64,000 nt of DNA from an uncultured Acidobacteriota bacterium (GCA_937859595.1 CALMAH010000018.1:1-64000), one strand, 5' to 3'; counted from the first letter of the stretch, positions 8,801-17,069 are shown. Made by a program: numbers and translations. The notes: generated by a model from the letters alone, not told the origin.

Positions 8801-9042
8801 ACGGCGAAAATTGGTACAGGATCGCCGAGATAAAGACCGATCTGCCACTTGATGAAATGGAGCCGACCATACGCGAATACACAACAAAGATCGAACCCGC
8901 CCGGGCGCGTTATGTTCGCGTGCGGGCCTATGACATAGGCAAGATACCGGCCTGGCACCCCGGTGCCGGCGAAGACCCGTGGATATTTGTCGACGAGATA
9001 TTCATCGGAGTGGCTGGCAAAAACCGCAAGATCAAACCTTGA
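5812..9042 (+). CDS. Secreted alpha-mannosidase, GH92
   Basis: GH92 enzymes are calcium-dependent exo-alpha-mannosidases acting on N-glycan or mannan chains. The 1076-residue protein has a signal peptide (hydrophobic 16-37), the GH92 N-terminal motif NPFIGTGGHGHTFPG, the (alpha/alpha)6 domain with YTVFSLWDTFRAAHP, and the C-terminal signature GNEDAGQMSAWYILS. After it come a chitobiase-C-like domain (YYTLDGTEPSD) and a discoidin-like carbohydrate-binding domain in the last ~160 residues. Bases 6890-7047 form a palindromic insertion kept in frame (about 53 residues) between two conserved motifs. The start and signal-peptide DNA are repeat-like. ATG 5812 is chosen for the signal peptide. It lies downstream of GH20 and may share its transcript; a small hairpin follows the stop. 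Confidence 0.92.
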   Translation: MNTDKHRSIRVGRQLTLAVLALLTAHCLLLTATAIAQTRDYTRWVNPFIGTGGHGHTFPGATVPFGMVQLSPDTRIDNWDGSSGYHYSDDIIYGFSHTHLSGTGIPDGCDILFMPTVGKPQFFAKEGDKSVNGYASKFSHANEKAEPGYYSVKLDDDGILAELTATKRVGLHRYTFPKTDSALITLDLEWRDKRLDSEIRFSAKNNRIEGFRSSTSWAKNQRVYFVAEFSKPVVWFIQSQPPEIRSAEDFTNTKAVIGFETVADEQILLKVAISYVSIEGARKNLEAELPHWDFDKVRADAKAAWNKELSKIEVSGGTDDQRTVFYTALYHTMIHPNVFNDVDGKYLGHDRKIHNIAEPGSPPYEGGVAAASADGVVLSQAGTGQDNGSKTPVRKEPPRREDAAPLLRKEGSLKRPPNGETRYASDHYTVFSLWDTFRAAHPLYTIIDEKRTVDFINSFIRIYEQGGRLPVWELWGEETDTMIGYHAVSVIADAMAKGIEGFDYEKAYEAAKHSAELDHFGLAAYKRRGYISAEDENESVSKTLEYAYNDWCIAQMAKIMEGRFPEKKAIYKKDAEIFFSRSQHFMNLYDPDTGFFRPKRNGGFIEPFAPNEVTFHFTEGNSWQYSFFVPHDVPRLIELMGGRDEFAAKLDELFTTEQKLIGRHQPDITGLIGQYAHGNEPSHHIPYLYNYAGQPWKTQMYVRRIMDEFYKNAPDGLIGNEDAGQMSAWYILSAAGFYPVAPGAPQYDIGSPLFPEMKFNLENGKTFTITAKNNSAENIYVRSVRLNGKPLRHAHLAHSDIMEGGTLEFEMGPKPKTGLFPETLPHRSADIVAVPNIAADRVFRDQTSVTMNTITAGARIYYTLDGTEPSDRSTLYSSPFTLSETSTIKAIAIGKSGMRSFPVEASVMKRTNDWEVTITSPYSPQYTGGGDDAIIDGLRGTANFASGEWQGYRSKTFEAVIDMQRETNFTEVGGSFLQVVRSWIWLPSRIEFEALLDGENWYRIAEIKTDLPLDEMEPTIREYTTKIEPARARYVRVRAYDIGKIPAWHPGAGEDPWIFVDEIFIGVAGKNRKIKP
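6890..7047. mobile_element. MITE/REP-like palindromic insertion inside GH92 gene
   Basis: The ends (6890-6915 and 7022-7047) are perfect 26-base inverted repeats beginning GCTCCCCTCC; each end is itself a hairpin (CCCCTCCTT-acg-AAGGAGGGG). Inside are further matched arms, CGGGGTGGTTCT (6933-6944) with its complement at 6996-7007, and small hairpins (CAGCCGcttCGGCTG; CCGCGaggaCGCGG). The 158 bases contain no in-frame stop and interrupt a region where GH92 proteins run directly from the IHNI motif to the YTVFSLWDTF motif. It codes for no transposase, so any mobility would be in trans. Confidence 0.85.
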
Positions 9043-9090
9043 CCCGAAAAGCCGGGTTAAGGTATCCTTTCCGCCAAACCACCGCTTGCG

Positions 9091-9549
9091 ATGACTCTCT
9101 ACCTCGCCAAACTTATCATCATGGGCATTGGCCTCGGCCTTGCGACCGGAGTGGGCGCCTACACCTTCTGGTACGGAAAGGGCTATTCTTATCTCAGCAA
9201 CGACCCCGGTTCGTGTGCTAATTGCCACATAATGAACGAGCAGTATGACGGCTGGCTCAAATCGAGCCATAAGGCAGTAGCCACCTGCAACGATTGCCAC
9301 ACACCGCCCGACACCTTCGGAAGATACTATACAAAGGCTTCGAACGGTTTTTGGCATTCTTACTATTTCACCGTCGGCGGCTTTCACGAACCCATACGAA
9401 TAAACGAACGCAATCGCGAGGTGGCCGAGGCGTCGTGCCGTCATTGCCATCAAACGATGGTCCATTCGATAACCGTCTCTGAACAAATAGATCAGGCCGA
9501 ACAGGTTTCGTGCATAATGTGTCACCGCGACGTAGGCCACATGCACTAG
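9091..9549 (+). CDS. nrfH: NrfH-type tetrahaem cytochrome c (quinol dehydrogenase subunit)
   Basis: Membrane-anchored cytochrome that takes electrons from menaquinol and passes them to NrfA. The 152-residue protein has one N-terminal membrane helix (about 5-25) and four CXXCH haem motifs: CANCH 42-46, CNDCH 66-70, CRHCH 116-120 and CIMCH 141-145. Length and motif spacing fit the NapC/NirT family short form. It ends 20 bases before nrfA, which starts after a strong GGAGG site, so the two form an operon. NapC-like donors of other reductases are the alternative, but the adjacent NrfA settles the role. Confidence 0.92.
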   Translation: MTLYLAKLIIMGIGLGLATGVGAYTFWYGKGYSYLSNDPGSCANCHIMNEQYDGWLKSSHKAVATCNDCHTPPDTFGRYYTKASNGFWHSYYFTVGGFHEPIRINERNREVAEASCRHCHQTMVHSITVSEQIDQAEQVSCIMCHRDVGHMH

Positions 9550-9569
9550 CTAACACGAAAGGAGGTCAA

Positions 9570-11060
9570 ATGAGCGAAGACAACAATCAAAACACCGCCC
9601 CCGAACCAGAACCGAAGGCCGAGCAAACGCCTCCGCCGCGTCCCCGGATGTTTGGGGTAAAGGTGGTTGCCATTGTTGCCTTTGCCTCATTTGCGGCGGC
9701 CATTCTCGGGCTTGGCCTGCTTACGAACATCTTCGAACGCCAGCAGGAAGCGAGAAATCCATTTTTCCGGGTAGTTGAGCTTACGGACGAGACCTATGAA
9801 CCCGAAGTTTGGGGAAAGAACTTTCCGCTCCAATACGACAGCTATCTTCGCACGGTAGATCAGGTGCGGACGCGTTTTGGCGGGAGCGAGGCCATACCTC
9901 GTACCCCGACCGATGCCGACCCGCGTTCCATTGTGGCCCAGTCGCGCCTTGAGGACGATCCGCGTCTGAAGACCATGTGGGATGGCTATGCATTTGCCGT
10001 CGATTTTCGCGAGGAGCGCGGCCATGCCTACATGCTCGATGACCAGACCTTTACCGAACGGCAAAAGGTCGTCCAACAGCCCGGCAGCTGCATAAATTGC
10101 CACGCCTCTGCCTATCCTGCTTATATGAAGCTCGGCGACGGCGACATTATGAAGGGCTTCCACGCCCTTAACAAGATGCCCTGGTCTGAGGCACGTCAGG
10201 AGGTCTCCCATCCGGTTTCTTGTATTGACTGCCACGACTCACAGACGATGGCTCTCCGCATCACCCGCCCGGCATTTATGAACGGCATCAAGCTGGTAAA
10301 GGGCCTGGAAGGCGTCAAGGATTATGACGTTAACCGCGATGCCACTCGCCAGGAGATGCGATCATTCGTTTGTGCCCAGTGCCACGTCGAATACTATTTT
10401 CGCGGCGAGGAGAAAGAACTCGTATATCCGTGGCACAAGGGTATGAAGGTAGAGAACATACTCGAATATTTTGATGAGGTCGGCCACAATGACTGGACCC
10501 ACGCCCAGACCGGTGCCGGGGTGCTAAAGGCCCAACATCCCGAATTTGAGATGTTCAGCCAGGGGATCCATGCCCGTGCCGGCGTCTCGTGTGCCGATTG
10601 CCACATGCCGTATGAACGCGAAGGCGCGATGAAGGTCAGCAGCCATCATGTGCGCTCGCCGCTGCTCAGCATCAATACATCGTGCCAGACGTGCCATAAG
10701 GGAACCGAGGAGGAACTTCTTTTCCGTGCCGAAACGATCCAGGAGCGGACCTATAAATTGCGGTCCATCGCGATGGATGCGCTGGTCCAGTTGATCGAAG
10801 ATATCACTGCCGCACGAAAGGCCGGTGCCTCCGATGCTGAGCTCGCCGATGCACGAAGCTATCAGCGAAAGGCGCAGTTTTATGTGGATTTTGTCGAGGC
10901 CGAAAATTCGATGGGCTTCCACGCACCGCAGGAGGCGACCAGAATTCTTGGCGAATCTATAAACTTCTCCCGCCTTGGCCAGGTGTCGTTGAGGAACGTT
11001 AAAATGTCCACCGGGATGGTCGCGTTTCGATCGTCGCTAAGAAACGATCGGCGGAACTAG
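9570..11060 (+). CDS. nrfA: Ammonia-forming cytochrome c nitrite reductase
   Basis: Reduces nitrite to ammonium with six electrons. The 496-residue protein keeps an N-terminal Pro-rich tail and a membrane helix (about 28-50), so it is probably anchored rather than freely periplasmic. Five haem motifs: CINCH 174-178, CIDCH 218-222, CAQCH 268-272, CADCH 341-345 and CQTCH 372-376. The first, active-site haem normally has CXXCK in NrfA; here it is CXXCH, the known variant form. The TGAGVLKAQHPEFE block of the active-site region is present. ATG 9570 is preferred over an upstream in-frame start because GGAGG sits eight bases before it. No nrfEFG-like special haem lyase is nearby, consistent with a CXXCH motif. 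Confidence 0.93.
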   Translation: MSEDNNQNTAPEPEPKAEQTPPPRPRMFGVKVVAIVAFASFAAAILGLGLLTNIFERQQEARNPFFRVVELTDETYEPEVWGKNFPLQYDSYLRTVDQVRTRFGGSEAIPRTPTDADPRSIVAQSRLEDDPRLKTMWDGYAFAVDFREERGHAYMLDDQTFTERQKVVQQPGSCINCHASAYPAYMKLGDGDIMKGFHALNKMPWSEARQEVSHPVSCIDCHDSQTMALRITRPAFMNGIKLVKGLEGVKDYDVNRDATRQEMRSFVCAQCHVEYYFRGEEKELVYPWHKGMKVENILEYFDEVGHNDWTHAQTGAGVLKAQHPEFEMFSQGIHARAGVSCADCHMPYEREGAMKVSSHHVRSPLLSINTSCQTCHKGTEEELLFRAETIQERTYKLRSIAMDALVQLIEDITAARKAGASDAELADARSYQRKAQFYVDFVEAENSMGFHAPQEATRILGESINFSRLGQVSLRNVKMSTGMVAFRSSLRNDRRN

Positions 11061-11109
11061 GCCGGGGCTGTTCGGTGTTCCTTGGGTACGGCGGATACCG
11101 GCACCTCTA

Positions 11110-11520
11110 TTACTCGCTGTCGCCTGCTGGGGGTTCGCTCTCGAGCGCTTCCTGAACCTGTTTGTTGACAACAGTGCCCTTCTGCTGGACAACGTGAGCC
11201 ACCTCATGCCCGATCAATTGCTTTCCCTCGGCATACACATTTAATGAGCCCGGCGCGAAGAATATCTTGTTCCCGCTGGTAAATGCCTTGGCACCCAACA
11301 TCGTCGGGGCATGGTTCTCATATATCTCGATGTCTTTCAGGTCCGCCCCAAATTTTGTTTCCAGGTCATGCCGGACCGTTGCCGGTAGGCCGGACGCCTT
11401 TGCCGCCGGCCCGATGTTCGGATAGGGGATCGGTACCGGTCCCGGCGGGGTAGGCTTATGTGAGACCGTCTCCGGGACGACCAGGTTCGTTCTTCCGTTT
11501 TCTTTGGGGGTGTCGGGCAT
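11110..11520 (-). CDS. DUF4157 (eCIS core-type) putative metallopeptidase domain protein
   Basis: A 136-residue protein with no signal peptide. The C-terminal half is a DUF4157 domain: LETKFGADLKDIEIYEN, then KAFTSGNKIFFAPG and the zinc motif HEVAH at 105-109 followed by VVQQ. This family is commonly encoded in extracellular contractile injection (eCIS) and toxin loci, where it has protease-like features. The N-terminal part carries TPPGPVPIPYPNIG, a run that resembles the start of PAAR-like DUF4150 proteins. No other injection-system genes are present here, so it may be an orphan effector-associated protein. It is convergent with nrfA and divergent from the next gene. Confidence 0.8.
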   Translation of the reverse strand: MPDTPKENGRTNLVVPETVSHKPTPPGPVPIPYPNIGPAAKASGLPATVRHDLETKFGADLKDIEIYENHAPTMLGAKAFTSGNKIFFAPGSLNVYAEGKQLIGHEVAHVVQQKGTVVNKQVQEALESEPPAGDSE

Positions 11521-11604
11521 TGTTTATCGCCGCTCCTTCGCTAAAATTAGTATTTTCGAAACAATTCTGGGTGAAAAGTTCAAAATTTGCAATCATCAAT
11601 ACCA

Positions 11605-12300
11605 ATGTTCAACAAACGGTCTGCACAGCCCGAGCGCATCGACATCGGCGATTATACCCTTGAGGAATATGAACGATTCCTTGTCGAGATCGCGTTCATA
11701 AACAGATATTTCGGCGACCGGCGGGCCCTTCGGAGGTCGCTTTTCGCCGAGATCGAACGGGAGCGACCGCGACATTTCTCCGTGCTGGACGTCGGCTGCG
11801 GCTCCGGTGAATTGCTTCGATCCATCGCATCGTTCGCCCGCACTTCCGGTCGAGACGCACGCCTTTCGGGCATTGACCTCAACGCCATCTCGTCGGGCAA
11901 CGCCCTTGCGGCGTCAAGCGGCCATTCCGAGATATCTATCGTTCGGGGCGATGCCTTGCGGCTTCCATACGCGGACGGCTCTTTCGACTACGCGATCTCG
12001 TCGCTTTTTTTCCACCACCTTGCCGACGAACAGATACCACGGGCGCTTTCCGAAATGGCGAGGGTCGCCCGGCGTGGTGTTTTCGTCATCGATCTTCATC
12101 GCCATTGGTTGGCCTACGTGTTCTACAAGCTCTTCTGCTCGGCGTTCCGCATCTCGCCGCTGGTTCGCCATGACGGCTCGCTCTCTATCCGCAAGGGCTT
12201 TAAACCCGCCGATCCCGTCTTTTTGTCGAACGGGAACTTTAGCGCAAGGCGGGTCTTTCCCTTTCGTCTCGTTTTTGCTCAAACGATCAACGGCCGTTAG
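11605..12300 (+). CDS. Class I SAM-dependent methyltransferase
   Basis: A 231-residue Rossmann-fold methyltransferase with motif I VLDVGCGSGE near residues 60-69, an acidic GIDLN at the end of strand 2, and the Methyltransf_11-like GDALRLPYADGSFDYAISS block. The second half (HRHWLAYVFYKLFCSAFRIS) is moderately hydrophobic and may approach the membrane; related enzymes are often found with isoprenoid or polyketide genes, but none is here. ATG 11605 is chosen over an upstream in-frame codon because it fits the family N-terminus. It converges on the next methyltransferase gene. The substrate cannot be read. Confidence 0.78.
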   Translation: MFNKRSAQPERIDIGDYTLEEYERFLVEIAFINRYFGDRRALRRSLFAEIERERPRHFSVLDVGCGSGELLRSIASFARTSGRDARLSGIDLNAISSGNALAASSGHSEISIVRGDALRLPYADGSFDYAISSLFFHHLADEQIPRALSEMARVARRGVFVIDLHRHWLAYVFYKLFCSAFRISPLVRHDGSLSIRKGFKPADPVFLSNGNFSARRVFPFRLVFAQTINGR

Positions 12301-12331
12301 CGGCTGCGGCCAAACGTCTTTCGTACATCCG

Positions 12332-13882
12332 TCAGGCTTCGAAAACGCCTAATCGAGCAAGTTCGTTGAGGCTGTCGTCCAGCCATTCGGGCAGCGTTCT
12401 GAGGAGTTCGCGTTTTCCGTCCAGGCCATGTGCAGAGCGGATGAACTTGCCGATCTCGTCCAGCAGCGCATTGCGCGTTCTGGTTCCGTCCATCAGTTCG
12501 GACAGGCGGTGCGAGACCTTGTCGTCTATCTTCATATCCAGGCCCAGCAGAGTGGTAATGTGTTCGGCGTTCTTCATCTGCCATCGTGCCAGCCGGTTCA
12601 CCTTGGGTTTTGGGTTTAGCTCCGTCGGGCCGTCCGGCTGAAACAGGCGAAGTTCTACCAGGTTCGAGTTCGTAACCAACTGCAGAGTTATCTTTCGCAG
12701 GATCTCGACCTGTTTTTCAGGATCATCGATCTCGATCTGTTCTTGTTCGAGCATTTCCATCGACGTTCGCGCAAGCTCAGGAAACGGCACCGCCCGCGCC
12801 CAACGGCTTCCGAGATGCAGCAGGGCGGCTTTGGCCAGCGGCTGGTCAACCTGCATAGAAACATTGCTGCTCGAGAGAAATGTTTCGACCTTTTTCGGCG
12901 AAAGATCGGCCTTCCCGTTTCGTGGCGAGAGCGACGAGGACACCAAAAAACGGTCCAGCAATTCCGGCTCGGGCGGTCGCCTTAGCGAGATCTCGCTTCT
13001 GCAGAACAGCGTCTGCCGAAAGATACGCCCTCTAAAAAGATCGAGATATTGCTCACGCTCGATGTGGTCTTCGAGATCGGCCAGAAACCGGCGCGCCTCC
13101 TGTGAAAGACCCTGTGTGCCCATCGCGTGCAGCTCGGCTTCGCTGAGGAACTGCAGGCCGTTGTTTTCTAACAGCGCGGAAAATTCGCTGAAATAATATG
13201 CCTGGTTTATCTCGGAGAGGTCGTCGTGGAAGACGTCTGCAGCGTGGTGCCGGCTGTGTCGTTCCGTCTCCTGCTTCAGTATCGCGCGGTAAACGCCCCC
13301 GTCCGATGTGTTCTCGGCGAGCAGCGATAAGAACGACAGGGCGCTCTTTACCCGCTCATTCGGGTCTTGCATCCGCCGGGTGTGCAGCCGCAGAATGCTC
13401 TGCGACATCTGCCGATGATAGGCGCCCGGAAATGCGCTATAGCTGATGTAGCCGACCCCCTGGTCATTGAGCAATTCGCGAAAAAGCTCGAGCACCCTGC
13501 CGCGAACCGGCTCTGGCACCCACGAGAAAAGGCCGTGTGCCGTGATGTAGTCAAACGTGCCAAAGTCCGCCCGAGACATTTCCATCACGTCCATCTGGCG
13601 AAATTCGACATTCTTCAGGCCCAACTCCACTGCTGCGGCCTTGGCATCGTCGATATGGACCTTTGCCAGATCGACGCCGACAAACGACGCCTCCGGCATC
13701 AGATATGCCTGCGCTATCAGATTGCTCCCGTTGCCGCAGCCAAGCTCCAGCACTCGGCACGTTGCCGGGTGCGCCGGCTCCATTCCAAAAAGTGTCGCAT
13801 TCGTCGCCAGCCGGTCGGGAAACGTTTGAACAAAGAACTTGCTCGGGTAAGGCAGCCGGTCGTATGAGAATGTATGCTCCAA
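12332..13882 (-). CDS. SAM methyltransferase with C-terminal regulatory domain
   Basis: A 516-residue protein: residues 40-170 form a class I methyltransferase (VLELGCGNGSN, FVGVDLAKVHI, DYITAHGLFSW), followed by a methyltransferase regulatory domain (PF10119-like, about 220-300) and a C-terminal segment rich in LxxLxxL pattern (LLDEIGKFI, LLRTLPEWL). Such proteins are often multi-copy and of unknown substrate. The start is TTG 13882 with AGGAG five bases upstream, overlapping the argG stop region; only eight bases separate the two genes, so it is the second gene of an argG operon. Why an uncharacterised methyltransferase travels with argG is not clear. Confidence 0.82.
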   Translation of the reverse strand: MEHTFSYDRLPYPSKFFVQTFPDRLATNATLFGMEPAHPATCRVLELGCGNGSNLIAQAYLMPEASFVGVDLAKVHIDDAKAAAVELGLKNVEFRQMDVMEMSRADFGTFDYITAHGLFSWVPEPVRGRVLELFRELLNDQGVGYISYSAFPGAYHRQMSQSILRLHTRRMQDPNERVKSALSFLSLLAENTSDGGVYRAILKQETERHSRHHAADVFHDDLSEINQAYYFSEFSALLENNGLQFLSEAELHAMGTQGLSQEARRFLADLEDHIEREQYLDLFRGRIFRQTLFCRSEISLRRPPEPELLDRFLVSSSLSPRNGKADLSPKKVETFLSSSNVSMQVDQPLAKAALLHLGSRWARAVPFPELARTSMEMLEQEQIEIDDPEKQVEILRKITLQLVTNSNLVELRLFQPDGPTELNPKPKVNRLARWQMKNAEHITTLLGLDMKIDDKVSHRLSELMDGTRTRNALLDEIGKFIRSAHGLDGKRELLRTLPEWLDDSLNELARLGVFEA

Positions 13883-13890
13883 ATCAACTC

Positions 13891-15093
13891 CTATTCAATT
13901 TGTCTTAATCTCAGCCGCAGGGCCTGAAGTTTTATAAACCCTTCGGCGTCGTGTTGGTCGTAGGCCCCGGCGTCGTCTTCGAAGGTGGCGATGCGTTCGC
14001 GGTAGAGCGAGTTTGCCGAGCGGCGGCCGGTGACGATGACGTTGCCTTTATAAAGTTTCAGGCGCACGTCACCCGAAACCGTTTCTTGTGTTTGATCGAT
14101 AAGAGAGCGGAGTATCTCGAACTCAGGTGCAAACCAGAATCCGTAATAGACAGCTTCGGCAAATTTTGTCCCCAGGCTGTCCCGCAGACGCATCACCTCG
14201 CGGTCCATTGTGATCGATTCAAGCGCGCGGTGGGCGGCCATCAGGATGGTGACGCCGGGCGTTTCATAAACACCGCGTGATTTCATCCCGACAAATCGGT
14301 TCTCGACCAGATCGACGCGGCCGATGCCGTGCTCGCCGCCTATTTCGTTCAGCCTTGTCAGCATATCTACCGCGCCGTATTTTTCACCGTCGATCGCCAC
14401 GGGCTCGCCTTTCTCAAACGAAACAGTGATCTCCTGAGCTTTATCAGTAGCATTTTCAGGCGACCTCGTAAGCAGAAAAATATCTTCCGGCGGGGCCGCC
14501 CAGGGGTCCTCGAGAATGCCGCCTTCGTAGGAGATGTGCATCAGGTTGCGGTCCATTGAATATGGCTTTTCGGCAGAGGCGGTGACCGGAATGCCGTGTT
14601 TCTCGCAATACGCCATCAGGTCTGCCCGGCCCTTGAATTCCCAGTGTCGCCACGGCGCGATCACTTTGATATCCGGCTGCAATGCGTAATACGTAAGCTC
14701 AAAACGCACCTGGTCGTTGCCCTTACCGGTCGCTCCGTGGGCAACTGCATCGGCGCCTTCTTTCCTAGCGATCTCTATCTGCCGTTTTGCTATCACCGGC
14801 CGGGCGAGCGAGGTTCCAAGCAGATAAACACCTTCGTACAGGGCATTTGCCTTTACCGCAGTCCAGACAAAATCCTTTACAAACTCCTCTCGCAGATCCT
14901 CAACATAAAGTCTTGAGGCCCCGGTCGCCTTTGCCTTTTCCTCCAGCCCGTCCAGCTCTTCCCCCTGACCAACGTCGGCACAATAGCAGACGACCTCGCA
15001 GTTGTATGTCTCCTTTATCCACAGCAGCATTGCCGAGGTGTCCAATCCGCCGGAATACGCGAGCACTACCTTATTTATCTTTTTTTCCATCAT
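13891..15093 (-). CDS. argG: Argininosuccinate synthase
   Basis: Joins citrulline and aspartate using ATP, the penultimate step of arginine synthesis. The 400-residue length is standard. It has the N-type ATP-pyrophosphatase loop AYSGGLDTS at residues 12-20, the [13 protein letters not shown] motif and the substrate-binding stretch [15 protein letters not shown]. The start is placed at ATG 15093 (a second ATG follows at 15090); further upstream the frame runs through repeat sequence. It is divergent from argH across a palindromic repeat, so the two arginine genes probably share a control region, though no ArgR-like box was recognised. Confidence 0.95.
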   Translation of the reverse strand: MMEKKINKVVLAYSGGLDTSAMLLWIKETYNCEVVCYCADVGQGEELDGLEEKAKATGASRLYVEDLREEFVKDFVWTAVKANALYEGVYLLGTSLARPVIAKRQIEIARKEGADAVAHGATGKGNDQVRFELTYYALQPDIKVIAPWRHWEFKGRADLMAYCEKHGIPVTASAEKPYSMDRNLMHISYEGGILEDPWAAPPEDIFLLTRSPENATDKAQEITVSFEKGEPVAIDGEKYGAVDMLTRLNEIGGEHGIGRVDLVENRFVGMKSRGVYETPGVTILMAAHRALESITMDREVMRLRDSLGTKFAEAVYYGFWFAPEFEILRSLIDQTQETVSGDVRLKLYKGNVIVTGRRSANSLYRERIATFEDDAGAYDQHDAEGFIKLQALRLRLRQIE

Positions 15094-15130
15094 TCGAATG
15101 CAAAGCACTTGGCGGCAAGATCCATTATCC

Positions 15131-15194
15131 CTTTGCGAACTTTGCGTCTTTGCGTGAGAATAATTTTCACGCAACGGCGCAAAGAACGCAAAAG
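15131..15194. repeat. Palindromic repeat between argG and argH
   Basis: The words CTTTGCG / TTTGCGTCTTTGCGTGA on the left are answered by TTCACGCAACGGCGCAAAG and AACGCAAAAG on the right, giving an imperfect hairpin of about 64 bases with an AT-rich centre. It sits in the divergent control region. It looks like a dispersed intergenic repeat rather than an operator, but a regulatory role is possible. Confidence 0.7.
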
Positions 15195-15247
15195 ACGGCA
15201 CATACAAAGTATGATATAGCTGCTCTTATTGATGCCGAATATAACAA

Positions 15248-16639
15248 ATGGAAAGCTCAGAACAACTTTGGGGAGGCAGATTCACGGGTAAAGCCGACGA
15301 GACCTTTGCCGCGTTTAACCGCTCTTTCGAGTTTGACCGCCGGTTGATGGATGCAGATATTCGTGGGTCGATAGCTCATGCTAACGGGCTGCACCGTGCC
15401 GGCATCCTGTCGGACAAAGAGGCCGAAGTAATGGTCGGCGGGCTGAAGGATCTTCGAGCGAGGTCGGTTGACCCCGCTTTTGTAATTGACGACACGGCCG
15501 AGGATGTCCATTCGTTTATCGAAGCAAAGCTGATAGAAAAGATCGGCGACGTCGCAAAAAAGCTACATACAGGCCGCAGCCGAAACGATCAGGTGGCGAC
15601 GGCCTTTCGGCTGTGGCTAAAGGACGAGACGGATCAACTGATCGAGACCGTGAAGGCCGTCCAGATCGCCCTGATCGCCGCCGCCGAACGCCATCGTGAT
15701 GCGGTCTTGCCGGGCTACACCCATCTCCAGCGTGCCCAGCCCGTTCTGTGGCCCCACTGGTGCCTGGCATATTTCGAGATGTTTGCCCGTGACCGCGAAC
15801 GACTAGCCGCCTGCCGAAAACGCATCAATGTAATGCCGCTGGGCTCTGCCGCTCTTGCCGGAACCTCGTTCCCGATCGATCGCGAAGCCGTGGCAAAGGA
15901 ACTCGGTTTCGATACAGTTTCAAAAAATAGTCTCGATGCGGTTTCTGACCGCGACTTTGCCGTCGAATTTGTCGCCGCCTGCTCGCTCGTTATGGTCCAC
16001 CTCTCGCGAATGGCTGAGGATCTGATCCTCTACTGCTCGCAGGAGTTTGGATTTATCGCCCTAAGCGATGCCGTCTCGACCGGATCGAGCCTGATGCCGC
16101 AAAAGAAAAACCCCGATGCGCTCGAGCTTATTCGCGGAAAGGCCGGCCGCGTTTTCGGCCACCATACGGCCCTGCTTACAATGATGAAAGGCCTGCCGCT
16201 CGCCTATAACAAGGATATGCAGGAAGACAAAGAGGCCGTCTTTGATACGGTCTCTACCGTTCGTTCAAGCCTGGAGGTTGCCGCCATCGTGCTCGAAAAT
16301 TTGACCGTAAATGAAAGCCGGACCCGCGAGGCTGCCTCAAGAGGCTATCTCAATGCGACCGAACTGGCAGACTATCTTGTAAAAAAAGGAGTGCCGTTTC
16401 GCACGGCGCACGATGCCGTCGGGCAGCTGGTCCTGTTTGGGTTGGAACATAACAGGGAGCTGCATGAGCTATCGCCCGAAGAGATGCGAGCGGTTTCGGC
16501 TGATATAGACGAAGATGTCTTTCAGTCACTTGCCCTTGAACAGACGTTGGCAAGTAAGTCTGTGATTGGCGGCACCTCGCCCGCTCGTGTAGCTGAGGCA
16601 CTTGCGGCGGCTAAGGGATCATTAAATGGACAAAGCTGA
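15248..16639 (+). CDS. argH: Argininosuccinate lyase
   Basis: Splits argininosuccinate into arginine and fumarate, the last step of arginine synthesis. The 463 residues match the family; visible are the N-terminal LWGGRFTGKADE, the HTGRSRNDQVAT substrate loop, the PGYTHLQRAQP segment with the proton-shuttling region, and the fumarase/aspartase signature GSSLMPQKKNPD. ATG 15248 begins MESSEQLWGG, the normal N-terminus. It is divergent from argG, and its 3' end overlaps the following thioesterase gene by 14 bases, implying one transcript. Confidence 0.95.
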   Translation: MESSEQLWGGRFTGKADETFAAFNRSFEFDRRLMDADIRGSIAHANGLHRAGILSDKEAEVMVGGLKDLRARSVDPAFVIDDTAEDVHSFIEAKLIEKIGDVAKKLHTGRSRNDQVATAFRLWLKDETDQLIETVKAVQIALIAAAERHRDAVLPGYTHLQRAQPVLWPHWCLAYFEMFARDRERLAACRKRINVMPLGSAALAGTSFPIDREAVAKELGFDTVSKNSLDAVSDRDFAVEFVAACSLVMVHLSRMAEDLILYCSQEFGFIALSDAVSTGSSLMPQKKNPDALELIRGKAGRVFGHHTALLTMMKGLPLAYNKDMQEDKEAVFDTVSTVRSSLEVAAIVLENLTVNESRTREAASRGYLNATELADYLVKKGVPFRTAHDAVGQLVLFGLEHNRELHELSPEEMRAVSADIDEDVFQSLALEQTLASKSVIGGTSPARVAEALAAAKGSLNGQS

Positions 16640-17069
16640 GTTGATAAGAAAGACAGCCGAGAATGAGCTGATGCAGTTTCTCGGCGTTCGGATAGTCGAA
16701 GCCTTGCCTGAACGCGTGGTAATGACGATGGAGGTCACGCCAAAGGTGCATCAATATGTCGGCATAATGAACGGCGGCGTCTCGCTTTACCTCGCCGAGA
16801 CCGCCGCCTCGGTCGGCGTTTGCGCAAATGCCGACCTGACAAAAGTAACTCCGGTCGGTATCGAGATAAACGGGAACCACCTGCGGGCGGTAAGCAAAGG
16901 TATCCTGACAATTGAAGCAACGCCCATCTTCCCCGGCCGCACGATGAGTATCTGGCAGATAGACATCACCAGCGACAGGGGAAAGCACGTTTTTACAGGC
17001 CGATGTTCCGTCCTGCTCCAAAACCGCCCCGCATTTCCTCCCGGATCTGATACTTACGGCAAGCACTGA
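16626..17069 (+). CDS. Hotdog-fold acyl-CoA thioesterase (PaaI/MenI-like)
   Basis: A 147-residue single hotdog domain. The stretch HQYVGIMNGGVSLYLAETAASVG (about 41-63, with Asn-Gly-Gly and the acidic Glu of LAET as expected active-site positions) matches the PaaI/YdiI group, which hydrolyses aryl- or acyl-CoA esters; the menaquinone enzyme 1,4-dihydroxy-2-naphthoyl-CoA hydrolase is one member and would suit an organism with NrfH, but this is inference. It begins inside the argH 3' end with AAGGGATC upstream of ATG. It is the last gene before the 1.46 kb repeat zone. Confidence 0.85.
   Translation: MDKAELIRKTAENELMQFLGVRIVEALPERVVMTMEVTPKVHQYVGIMNGGVSLYLAETAASVGVCANADLTKVTPVGIEINGNHLRAVSKGILTIEATPIFPGRTMSIWQIDITSDRGKHVFTGRCSVLLQNRPAFPPGSDTYGKH

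Noticed and set aside
8455..9546. 363-codon minus-strand frame opposite GH92 and nrfH
   Set aside because: Antisense to two clear genes with haem and glycosidase motifs; no family signature.
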